From Chryseobacterium piperi (GTDB lineage: Bacteria; Bacteroidota; Bacteroidia; Flavobacteriales; Weeksellaceae), in contig NZ_CP023049.2 of assembly GCF_002285635.2 (NCBI RefSeq), positions 186,001 through 250,000 of the forward strand: DNA of 64,000 bases. The letters run 5' to 3'. The stretch's first letter is position 1; every line of letters starts with the position of its first letter. The notes beneath the pieces were generated by a model. The model was not told the DNA's origin. It saw only the letters and a list, made by a program, of their open reading frames with translations, and did no database searches. Below are positions 51,051 to 58,655 of this stretch, one piece after another. The translations under genes were made by a program, and so were the position numbers.

Positions 51051-51099
51051 AGTTAAGAGTTAAGAGTTAAGAGTTAAGAGTTAAGAGTTAAGAGTTGAG
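51051..51099. repeat. Heptanucleotide tandem repeat, AGTTAAG
   Basis: Six exact copies of AGTTAAG (51051-51092) and one variant AGTTGAG (51093-51099). It starts six bases after the transporter stop codon. Confidence 0.9.
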
Positions 51100-51192
51100 A
51101 GTTGGTGAGAGCATTTGTAGAATTAAAATTATTTTTGTGATCCTAGATAATACTTTTAGTTTGTTATAATTTGAAAGGACTAAAAAAACAAA

Positions 51193-51210
51193 ACCTCCCT
51201 TTCGGGAGGT
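51193..51210. terminator. Bidirectional terminator between MFS and bglX
   Basis: ACCTCCC (51193-51199) pairs with GGGAGGT (51204-51210) around TTTC. A and T runs on both sides allow it to end transcripts from either side. Confidence 0.8.
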
Positions 51211-51241
51211 CAAAAAACACAAATGATGAAAAAAAAAATAT

Positions 51242-53503
51242 TTATTTTAAAGTGAATTTCACTTTCGTTTTAATGGCGTCGGAAGAGTTTCCGATTAATG
51301 CTTCAAAATCACCAGGCTCAGCAACCCAATCGTGTTTACCTGCATCAAAATAACTTAATGCTGTTTTATCGATACTAAACGTCACTTCTTTCTGTTCTCC
51401 GGGATTTAAAAATACTTTTTCAAAACCTTTCAATTCTTTGGCAGGGCGTGGAACAGATGATTTAAGATCACTGATGTATAATTGAGCAACCTCAGCTCCA
51501 GCTTTTTTTCCTGTATTTTTTACGGTTACGGTAAAGGTGATTTTATCATTCTGGGACATCGTTGTTTTATCCGCTTTGGCTTTTCCAAATTCAAAAGTAG
51601 TATAACTCAATCCATGTCCGAAGCTGAATAGCGGTTTAATATTTTTTGTATCATGCCAACGGTATCCTACAAAGATTCCTTCATTGTATGTAATATTAAT
51701 AGGGTTCTTCTGATCTTTTCCTTTTCCTGCAGCAAACTCATCTTTTTGTCCCGGATATTCTCCTAACTGGTGTGCTGAATTATCTTCTAATTTTACAGGA
51801 AATGTAAAAGGAAGCTTTCCGGAAGGGTTGGCATCTCCTGCTAAGATTGAAGCGATCGAGTTTCCTGCTTCAGAGCCTAAATACCATGATTGAACAATAG
51901 ATGGAACTTCTTTGATCCAGGGCATTGCCACTGCATTTCCTGAAATCAAGACAACAGCAAGATTTTTATTTGCTTTTGCCAAGGCAGAAATCACAAGATC
52001 CTGATTGTAAGGAAGTCCATAGCTTTTACGATCATTTCCTTCACTATCCTGAAAGTCGCTTTTATTTAAACCTCCTACAAAGATGACAACATCGGACTTT
52101 TTAGCCAGTTCTACCGCTTCATTGATTAACTCGGCTTCTGAACGAGTGTCTTTCAGATCCTGTCCTGATTTTACACCGTTGTACTCACCGCCGATGTCTC
52201 CTACATAGCCTCTTGCGTATTGTACATCAGCCTGTTTTCCGAATCTTTTCTTAATTCCGTCTAAAGGTAAGGTCTCGTATTTCACTTTTAATGAAGAAGA
52301 TCCTCCTCCTACAGTCATTATTTTAATGGCATTTTCTCCAATTACAGCAATCTTTTTAGTTGTATTGATGTCGATCGGTAAAACATTGCCTTGGTTTTTC
52401 AATAAAACAATTCCTTCCTCACCGATTTCTTTGGCCACAGCCTGGTGTTCGGCAGAAGCAATATTTCCGAAAGGTTTGTTTCGGTTCATCGTTGTTTTAT
52501 AGGCCAGGTTCAATAGTCTGCTTACTTTATCATCAAGCTCTTTGGTTCCTACTTTCCCGGATTTAATTAAATCCAGATAAGGCTTTGCTAAATAATAGTT
52601 GTAGTAGGCATTTTTTGTTCCTGCTGACAGACCATTGGTCCAGCTTCCGAACTCAAGATCCAGCCCGTTATGGATAGCCTGTTCCGTATTGTTTACTGCG
52701 CCCCAGTCGGAAACAACAACTCCTTTATATTTCCATTCTCCCTTTAAAATATCATTTAAAAGGTATTGGTTCTGGCTGGCATATTGATTTTTGTACATAT
52801 CATAGGCTCCCATGATCGTCCATGAATCACCTTCAGTTACTGCAGCTTTAAAAGGAGGTAAATAAATCTCATAAAGGGTTCTGTCATCTACATTAACATT
52901 GCTCGTGTGTCGGAACATCTCCTGATTATTTAAGGCAAAGTGCTTGACACTAGTAGCCACTCCGTTAGATTGTACCCCTTTGATGTAAGGAACAACCATT
53001 TTTGAAGTCAGATAGGGATCTTCCCCCATATACTCAAAATTTCTTCCGTTCAGTGGCGTTCTGTAAATATTAACCCCGGGTCCCAGAAGGATATCTTTTT
53101 TTCTGTATCGTGCTTCTTCTCCTAAAGCCTTACCATAGTTCCATGACATCTTTTTGTTCCATGTCGCTGATAAAGCAGTTAATGCGGGATAAGCTATAAT
53201 TGAATCATTTGTCCATCCAGCCTGGTTCCATTCATCCCACATAACTTCTGGGCGTACCCCATGAGGTCCGTCTGTAGTCCAGAACTCAGGAATTCCTAAT
53301 CTTGGAACACCGGGAGAGCTGAATTTGGATTGAGCGTGAAGCATCGCTATTTTTTCTTCCAGAGTCATTCTGGAAAGCGCATCCTGTACACGCTGTTCAA
53401 CAGGTTTTGTTTCGTCTAAATAGACAGGAAGGGTATTAGTTTGAGCCATTGAAGAAATTGAAATAAGAGTGAATAGACTTACTATGGCAGTTTTTTTTAA
53501 CAT
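51242..53503 (-). CDS. bglX: Beta-glucosidase, GH3 family, secreted
   Basis: A 753-residue exoglucosidase. The signal peptide covers residues 1-20 (ending SSMA-Q). The GH3 N-terminal barrel contains the nucleophile Asp266 in GVVVSDWGAV and the KHFALNNQE block (187-195). The second domain follows (EGIVLLKNQGNVLPI, VGGGSSSLKV), and a C-terminal fibronectin III-like domain ends the protein (FTVTVKNTGKKAGAEVAQLYI). It removes glucose from the ends of beta-glucans or aryl glucosides in the periplasm. The promoter is well defined, with a palindrome over its -33 box. No polysaccharide-utilisation genes are adjacent. Confidence 0.92.
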   Translation of the reverse strand: MLKKTAIVSLFTLISISSMAQTNTLPVYLDETKPVEQRVQDALSRMTLEEKIAMLHAQSKFSSPGVPRLGIPEFWTTDGPHGVRPEVMWDEWNQAGWTNDSIIAYPALTALSATWNKKMSWNYGKALGEEARYRKKDILLGPGVNIYRTPLNGRNFEYMGEDPYLTSKMVVPYIKGVQSNGVATSVKHFALNNQEMFRHTSNVNVDDRTLYEIYLPPFKAAVTEGDSWTIMGAYDMYKNQYASQNQYLLNDILKGEWKYKGVVVSDWGAVNNTEQAIHNGLDLEFGSWTNGLSAGTKNAYYNYYLAKPYLDLIKSGKVGTKELDDKVSRLLNLAYKTTMNRNKPFGNIASAEHQAVAKEIGEEGIVLLKNQGNVLPIDINTTKKIAVIGENAIKIMTVGGGSSSLKVKYETLPLDGIKKRFGKQADVQYARGYVGDIGGEYNGVKSGQDLKDTRSEAELINEAVELAKKSDVVIFVGGLNKSDFQDSEGNDRKSYGLPYNQDLVISALAKANKNLAVVLISGNAVAMPWIKEVPSIVQSWYLGSEAGNSIASILAGDANPSGKLPFTFPVKLEDNSAHQLGEYPGQKDEFAAGKGKDQKNPINITYNEGIFVGYRWHDTKNIKPLFSFGHGLSYTTFEFGKAKADKTTMSQNDKITFTVTVKNTGKKAGAEVAQLYISDLKSSVPRPAKELKGFEKVFLNPGEQKEVTFSIDKTALSYFDAGKHDWVAEPGDFEALIGNSSDAIKTKVKFTLK

Positions 53504-53525
53504 AAAACCTTTTTTTGATTCGTAA

Positions 53526-53566
53526 CAAAAATAGGAAATTTATTTATTATCTCAAATTGAGATAAT
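53526..53566 (-). promoter_or_regulatory. bglX promoter with operator palindrome
   Basis: On the minus strand TTTG (53556-53553) and TATTTTTG (53533-53526) are 19 bases apart, a full match to the Bacteroidetes -33/-7 promoter. A perfect 21-base palindrome (53546-53566, arms ATTATCTCAA and TTGAGATAAT around one A) covers the -33 box, as expected for a repressor site. The start codon is 23 bases from the -7 element. Confidence 0.65.
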
Positions 53567-53909
53567 GATTTTTTTAATAAATGGTTAATTATAACCAGTT
53601 CTTATTGAAGCGAACAAATGGGAAGGTCCCATTTTAAAAGGTTTTTATGTGATATGAAATTTTAAATAGATTTTTTACGCGATATCGATAAAAAAAGTGT
53701 AACACAATCAATTGGTATTAAACATTTGATTATTGTTACACTTATATATGATAACATGGTCAGCTTACCAAGGTTTCTCAATACAAAATCATTTTCTATC
53801 TTGTTTTAAAAGGTTTTGCTTAAAAACATACCTTCCTAATGATAACCTGAATTGCAGCGTAGAACATATTGTTACATTGCTGCATTTTTTCATTGTTACA
53901 TTGTATTTA
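53567..53909. other. Intergenic region between bglX and metQ
   Basis: About 340 bases with no supported gene. It contains GGTTA-ATTA-TAACC (53583-53596), a hairpin AAATGGGA/TCCCATTT (53616-53634), and three copies of ATTGTTACA (about 53732, 53870 and 53891). The frame on the plus strand here is a shadow of metQ and chance. Confidence 0.45.
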
Positions 53910-54719
53910 TTACCATCCTTTCACTGCTCCGCCTTTGAATATTTCTTCCGCTTTCTTTACGACTTCGTCAGATTCATAAGACTTCACAAAGTTTTTCACT
54001 TTTTCAGCATCTTTATTGTCTTGTCTGGAAACAATTACATTCACATAAGGGGAATCTTTGCCTTCCTTAAGAATTCCGAATTGATTCTCATCCAGCCCTG
54101 CCTGTGCTGCAAAATTATTGTTAATGATGGCAATAACGACTTCTTTGTCATCTAGGACTCTTGGCAATTGTGGCGCTTCTATTTCCAGGATTTTCAGTTG
54201 TTTTGGGTTTCCTACAATATCAGTGACTTTAGGAAGCAATCCAATCCCGTCTCTTAATTGTAGCAGTCCGTTTTTCTGTAACAAAAGCAAAGAACGTCCG
54301 CCATTGGTAGGATCATTCGGAATAACAATGGTACTACCATTTTGTAGTTGACTGATACTTTTAATCTTCTTTGAATAGGCAACAATAGGATAAAGAAAAG
54401 TATTTCCTACAACTGCCAGTTTATAACCTCTCTGCTTGGATTGTTCATTCAGATAGGGAACGTGCTGAAAAGCATTGGCATCAATATCTCCATTGTTCAG
54501 TGCTTCATTGGGAACGACATAGTCATTGAAAGCGACCAATTCAACATCAAGGTTGTATTTTTCTTTGGCTACTTTTTTGGCTGTTTCAGCAATTTCCTGC
54601 TCTGGGCCTGAAGCAATCCCTACTTTAATATAATTGGGATCTTCTTTTTTTGATGAATTACATGCGTTGAATACCAGCAAACCTGCAGCAAGTATTCCTA
54701 AAATCTTTACTTTTTTCAT
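53910..54719 (-). CDS. metQ: Methionine ABC transporter substrate-binding lipoprotein
   Basis: A 269-residue lipoprotein of the NlpA/MetQ family. The signal ends in the lipobox FNAC (Cys20). Family blocks are VGIASGPEQEIAETA, VPNEALNNGDIDANAFQHVPYL (typical of MetQ), IVIPNDPTNGGRSLLLLQ and AIINNNFAAQAGL. It captures D- or L-methionine and hands it to MetI. It is last in the operon, 169 bases after metI, with low-complexity DNA between them. Confidence 0.9.
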   Translation of the reverse strand: MKKVKILGILAAGLLVFNACNSSKKEDPNYIKVGIASGPEQEIAETAKKVAKEKYNLDVELVAFNDYVVPNEALNNGDIDANAFQHVPYLNEQSKQRGYKLAVVGNTFLYPIVAYSKKIKSISQLQNGSTIVIPNDPTNGGRSLLLLQKNGLLQLRDGIGLLPKVTDIVGNPKQLKILEIEAPQLPRVLDDKEVVIAIINNNFAAQAGLDENQFGILKEGKDSPYVNVIVSRQDNKDAEKVKNFVKSYESDEVVKKAEEIFKGGAVKGW

Positions 54720-54888
54720 TATATATATTATTTTTTTTAAAGCAAAATCGCTTATCGCGAAAATGCAGAATCGTAAAACTGTAAAATCGTTTCTCTTTTA
54801 TTGTTTATTTACACTCCAACCTCCTAACTGTCACACGCTCCAACCCTCCAACTCTCATACTCTAAAACCCTCATACTTTCAAACTCCT
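54720..54888. repeat. Low-complexity spacer between metI and metQ
   Basis: The spacer holds ATCGTAAAACTGTAAAATCG (about 54769), a word also seen in reverse at 27120-27160, then a degenerate CTCCAAC/CTCTAAA pattern with a period near seven bases (54810-54885). It looks like a decayed tandem repeat. Confidence 0.45.
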
Positions 54889-55545
54889 TCATCGATGGTC
54901 AAATCTTTTAGCAAGTCGGTCTCCGGAGAATTGAATGATGAAAACCAAAGCGACCAATAGTCCTAAAACCAGGTTCATAATCACAGCATCATAGCCAATG
55001 TATCCATACTGATATCCGATTTGTCCTAATCCACCAGCACCTACAGCTCCTCCCATTGCGGAATAACCGACAAGGGTGATCAAAGTAATAGTTGCATTGT
55101 TGATTAGTGAAGGCAGCGCTTCGGGAAGCAAAACTTTTTTAATGATCTGAAATGGAGTAGCACCTAAAGCTCTTGCTGTTTCAATAAGTCCGTAAGGGAT
55201 TTCCAATAAGCTGTTTTCCACCAGTCTGGCAATAAACGGAGCTGCACCGATACTCAGCGGAACCAAAGCAGCATTAACCCCAATAGAGGTTCCTACCAAA
55301 GCCCTTGTAAAAGGAATCATCCATACAATTAAGATAATAAAAGGAATAGAACGGAAGATGTTCACCACAATAGATAAGACTCTGTTATAGAGCATATTTT
55401 CCAGAAGCTGTCCTTTTCTTGTCAGAAACAACAGAATTCCTACAGGAAGACCCAAAACAAAACCAAAGAATCCTGACACAAAAGTCATATAAACGGTTTC
55501 CCAAATCCCTTTTGATAATAGAGAAATTACTGTATCACTAAGCAT
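54889..55545 (-). CDS. metI: Methionine ABC transporter permease
   Basis: A 218-residue permease with about five helices. The MetI-type cytoplasmic loop is GLIETARALGATPFQIIKKVLLPEALPSL (about 138-166), and the end has YSAMGGAVGAGGLGQIGYQYGY. It forms the methionine channel with MetN and MetQ. Its start overlaps metN by eight bases. Confidence 0.92.
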   Translation of the reverse strand: MLSDTVISLLSKGIWETVYMTFVSGFFGFVLGLPVGILLFLTRKGQLLENMLYNRVLSIVVNIFRSIPFIILIVWMIPFTRALVGTSIGVNAALVPLSIGAAPFIARLVENSLLEIPYGLIETARALGATPFQIIKKVLLPEALPSLINNATITLITLVGYSAMGGAVGAGGLGQIGYQYGYIGYDAVIMNLVLGLLVALVFIIQFSGDRLAKRFDHR

Positions 55546-56566
55546 AACCTTTTACTGTATTTTGAATTTTGTTTTGATTGAAATAATAGATGGCCTTTTG
55601 ATTTTCTTCATCTTCACCTTGTAAATGCAGAAGCAGTTTTCCAAAATTAGAGTTTCCTAAATATTCTACATCTGCCTTTAAAAGCTTGTAAGGAATTTTA
55701 TATTCATCATATATTTTAGAAAGTAGTTTTTCAACGGTAATATGTTCATTAAGTTCTATTTCCACAAGCGGGAACAGACCTTCTTTCGGCTCTTTTTGCA
55801 GCTTTTTATTAAGCTCCTGAGGTATAGTCATGATGCCTGGGTTTATAAATTGTTTGATAACCGGATGTTCTTTATCCGAAATGATTTCCTGTAAGGTTCC
55901 TTTCGTAAGGAGTTTACCTTTATCGATAACAGCCACGTGGTTACAAATTGCTTTGATTACATCCATTTCATGCGTAATTAATAAAATGGTAATTCCCAAA
56001 CGCTGATTGATGTCTCGTAATAATTGTAAAATCGATTGCGTGGTAGCGGGATCCAGAGCACTGGTAGCTTCATCACAAAGCAGCAGATACGGATCATTGG
56101 CTAAAGCCCTGGCAATGGCAACCCTTTGTTTTTGTCCTCCTGAAAGGCTTTTTGGGTAGTCGTTGGCCTTATCTTCCAAACCAACAATTTTCAATAATTC
56201 ATTGACCTTTCTTTGGATTTCCGAAGTACTGATTCCATCAAGTTCCAGTGGCAATGCTACATTATCAAAGACCGTTCTTGAAGAAAGAAGATTAAAATGC
56301 TGGAAGATCATCCCTATTTTTTTTCGTTCGTGTGCCAACTGTTTAGGCTTTAGCTGAGTGAAGTCTTTTCCGTTGATGATAATCTGCCCTTTGTCAGGTC
56401 GTTCCAATAAGTTTACTGTTCGTATTAAAGTACTTTTTCCAGCCCCGGAAAAACCAATAATCCCAACAATATCACCCTGGTCAATACTCAGACTGACATC
56501 ATCCAGTGCTTGAAAAGACTGTTTCTTTTGATGAAAGGTTTTTGAAATGTTTTTGATCTCTATCAT
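55538..56566 (-). CDS. metN: Methionine ABC transporter ATP-binding protein
   Basis: A 342-residue ATPase. Walker A is GFSGAGKST (about 38-46), the signature LSGGQKQRVAIARAL and the Walker B LLLCDEATSALD follow. The C-terminal NIL domain (about 260-342: VEIELNEHITVEKLLSKIYD, NFGKLLLHLQ) binds methionine in the E. coli protein and gives feedback inhibition. It is followed directly by metI. It follows the DMT permease gene by 22 bases. Confidence 0.93.
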   Translation of the reverse strand: MIEIKNISKTFHQKKQSFQALDDVSLSIDQGDIVGIIGFSGAGKSTLIRTVNLLERPDKGQIIINGKDFTQLKPKQLAHERKKIGMIFQHFNLLSSRTVFDNVALPLELDGISTSEIQRKVNELLKIVGLEDKANDYPKSLSGGQKQRVAIARALANDPYLLLCDEATSALDPATTQSILQLLRDINQRLGITILLITHEMDVIKAICNHVAVIDKGKLLTKGTLQEIISDKEHPVIKQFINPGIMTIPQELNKKLQKEPKEGLFPLVEIELNEHITVEKLLSKIYDEYKIPYKLLKADVEYLGNSNFGKLLLHLQGEDEENQKAIYYFNQNKIQNTVKGYA

Positions 56567-56588
56567 TATAGCTTAATTACGTTAAATT

Positions 56589-57587
56589 TTATACGGGTTG
56601 GTAAGGTCTGTTATTTCTCTTCACATACCGCATTACTTTTCTGATCTTTACTTTTGATCGTTTTGAAAGTTTGAAGTATTTGGTAATATTGGTAAGGAGA
56701 ACTCCCGTTAATATAATAGACAAACCGAACAGCTGATTTCCGTTGATGGTTTGATTAGCAATAATCCAGCCAGCAAATACAGTTACAATAGGATTGATAT
56801 AGGTATGGGTACTTACTAATGCTGCCGGTTTTACGGATAGCAGCCATATATAAGAGAGGTAGGCGATAATAGAACCGAAGAAAATCAGGAATAATACACC
56901 CAACCATGCTGACAATGGAATCCCTGTAATAGAGAAATTATTCCATTCTTTTCTAAAGTAGGCAATCACAAAAGAAGCAATTCCTGCAATAATCAATTGT
57001 TGTGCAATATTCATGAAGGTGGAATGGCTGGATGGATTCTTCTTTGAATATAAAGACCCTAAAACCCATGCTACCGAACTTATGGCCAACACAATAAATG
57101 CGGTAATACGAAGTGAGCTTCCTGTTGCAGTATGATGAACGTTAGCATTAACACTTCCTTTCAGGAATAGTATCAGCCCGATAAAACCTATGATGAGCCC
57201 TATAGGGATAAACTTATCTGAAAAATAGTATTTCCAGTTCTTTTTATCAATAGCAATAAACCAAAAGGGTCCTGTTGCTATGGTTATCGCCGCTTCTGAA
57301 GCAGTTATATATTGCTCTCCCCAGGCAACAAGTCCTGTTCCTCCGGTTAGGATAAGAATTCCTGTAATCCCGTTTTTCCGCCAGTTAATGACGGAATTTG
57401 CTTTTTCTCCTTTGGCTAAAAGATACGCCAGCATCAATATTCCGGCTACTAAAAACCTGAAACCTGATAATATAAAAGGAGGAAATCCTTTTAATCCAAA
57501 GGAAATCGCTAAAAAGGTGATTCCCCATATGACATAAATATTGGTGAAAGCTACAGGAATCAACCAATTGTTTTTAGAGTAAGTCAT
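56589..57587 (-). CDS. EamA/DMT-family permease, first gene of the metNIQ operon
   Basis: A 332-residue inner-membrane protein with about ten helices and two EamA repeats. The first contains IWGITFLAISFGLKGFPPF, FRFLVAGILML and LTGGTGLVAWGEQYI; the second contains SSVAWVLGSLYSKKN and VSTHTYINPIVTVFAGW. A basic tail follows (KYFKLSKRSKVKIRKVMRY). It lies directly upstream of metN behind a Met/Cys-rich leader peptide, so it may move methionine or a related sulfur compound. That role is inference; the family has many substrates. Confidence 0.82.
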   Translation of the reverse strand: MTYSKNNWLIPVAFTNIYVIWGITFLAISFGLKGFPPFILSGFRFLVAGILMLAYLLAKGEKANSVINWRKNGITGILILTGGTGLVAWGEQYITASEAAITIATGPFWFIAIDKKNWKYYFSDKFIPIGLIIGFIGLILFLKGSVNANVHHTATGSSLRITAFIVLAISSVAWVLGSLYSKKNPSSHSTFMNIAQQLIIAGIASFVIAYFRKEWNNFSITGIPLSAWLGVLFLIFFGSIIAYLSYIWLLSVKPAALVSTHTYINPIVTVFAGWIIANQTINGNQLFGLSIILTGVLLTNITKYFKLSKRSKVKIRKVMRYVKRNNRPYQPV

Positions 57588-57610
57588 CGTATGTTTTTTT
57601 AATGTTGTTC

Positions 57611-57650
57611 ATTTAAATAAAAAAGGCTCTACCACGTGGTAAAGCTTTTA
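57611..57650 (-). terminator. Attenuator terminator before the DMT-metNIQ operon
   Basis: On the minus strand AAAAGCTTTACCAC pairs with GTGGTAGAGCCTTTT with one bulged C, and a T-rich run follows (57624-57611). It lies between the leader peptide stop and the first structural gene. Confidence 0.75.
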
Positions 57651-57673
57651 GAATATATCATATAAAAGTAAGG

Positions 57674-57775
57674 TCAACCACAGTAATATCGAAACATAGG
57701 CATACAGCATTGCATCATCATTGTTTTGATAGCACGTTTCTTCATTGAATTGGTATGTTTAAATTCCGGTTTCAT
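57674..57775 (-). CDS. Leader peptide rich in methionine and cysteine
   Basis: A 33-codon frame with ATG at 57775. It has seven Met and three Cys residues; residues 19-27 read MMMQCCMPM. The stop is 24 bases before the terminator stem. This is the layout of a ribosome-mediated attenuator: when charged methionyl-tRNA is scarce, the ribosome would stall on the Met codons and let transcription pass. A rival antiterminator fold was not worked out. Confidence 0.7.
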   Translation of the reverse strand: MKPEFKHTNSMKKRAIKTMMMQCCMPMFRYYCG

Positions 57776-57798
57776 TTCTTATTTCCTGAATACGGTTG

Positions 57799-57844
57799 CA
57801 AATATAAAACATATATTTTTATTAGTCCACTAGAAAAGTAGACT
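57799..57844 (-). promoter_or_regulatory. Promoter of the leader-DMT-metNIQ operon with dyad
   Basis: TATATTTG (minus strand, 57806-57799) is an exact -7 match, 24 bases before the leader ATG. Upstream, AGTCCACT (57824-57831) and AGTAGACT (57837-57844) form an imperfect dyad that covers the -33 zone and may bind a regulator. Confidence 0.55.
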
Positions 57845-58135
57845 TTTTGAAAATTAATTTTGAGTTAATATTTATATCATTGATTATTAGTGTTTTAATT
57901 TATATGATAGATTTGTTTTTCTTTGAAAAAAATAGAAATTACCTAATAATTTTATGTAAACTCAGAAAATAACCGGATAAAATTTTTAATACGTCAGGTT
58001 TTGTTGCTTTGTCGGGATAGTTTTGCTTTAGAATTAAAGGCAAGCAATGATTGAGAAATTACCATAGATCATGAATCACTTCGTTAAAAGATCCTACCTT
58101 TATGATATTAAAATAGTAATTAAAAAAGAACTAAA

Positions 58136-58441
58136 ATGGAAAGAACAGAAGTAATTGTCAGTGCCCGTAACAGAGGAGAGGTTCAGTTGTTTTCTAATGA
58201 TCAGAAAGTTGGCAAAATGGATATTTCAGTGATTGGACAAAAACTAACCGTTTATCATACGGAAGTAGATCCTGAGCACGAAGGAAAAGGCTTTGCTAAA
58301 ATTTTACTGGAAAGACTTGTTTCCTATGCGAGAGAAAATGATCTGAAGATTGTGCCTTTATGTCCTTATGTTTTTGCACAATTCAAACGACATCCGGAAG
58401 AATATAATGATGTTTGGTTGAAAGATCAGGACAAAGCCTAA
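58136..58441 (+). CDS. Small GNAT-like acetyltransferase (YjdJ type)
   Basis: A 101-residue protein of the short GNAT group. The acetyl-CoA loop is HEGKGFAKILLERLVSYARE (about 46-66), and the block LKIVPLCPYVFAQFKRHPEEY with a conserved Cys is typical of YjdJ/Gtn-type proteins. Strands before it (MDISVIGQKLTVYHTEVDP) complete half of the fold. The substrate is unknown. A TACCTTTA sequence close to the -7 consensus lies about 45 bases before the ATG. Confidence 0.85.
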   Translation: MERTEVIVSARNRGEVQLFSNDQKVGKMDISVIGQKLTVYHTEVDPEHEGKGFAKILLERLVSYARENDLKIVPLCPYVFAQFKRHPEEYNDVWLKDQDKA

Positions 58442-58474
58442 GTTATATAGGTTGATCCAATTGTTATGATATTT

Positions 58475-58498
58475 TTAGCTCCTTAAAAAAGGAGCTAA
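58475..58498 (+). terminator. Terminator of the small acetyltransferase gene
   Basis: TTAGCTCC (58475-58482) pairs with GGAGCTAA (58491-58498), followed by TCTTTTT. Confidence 0.75.
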
Positions 58499-58655
58499 TC
58501 TTTTTAAAGGATGAAATTCACAGCTCCTATGGTCGTTTTTTCTATCATTTTTTGTGAGCAATAAACAGTACTTAGCATAGATCTCTCATAACTTTTTCCA
58601 TAAAAGTCAAAAAAAATCCCGAATTTTGCAGCCCTTTCAATAATCCCGAACATTC

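Noticed and set aside
53733-54155. Plus-strand frame of 140 codons
   Set aside because: Overlaps metQ on the opposite strand and the non-coding gap; Phe/His-rich as typical shadow frames.
57674-57775. Leader frame as a metallothionein-like or toxin peptide
   Set aside because: Only three Cys and a cluster of Met codons placed just before a terminator; attenuation explains the layout better.
57588-57830. SAM riboswitch before the methionine transport operon
   Set aside because: I looked for the SAM-I core words and did not find them; the region instead holds a leader peptide and a terminator.
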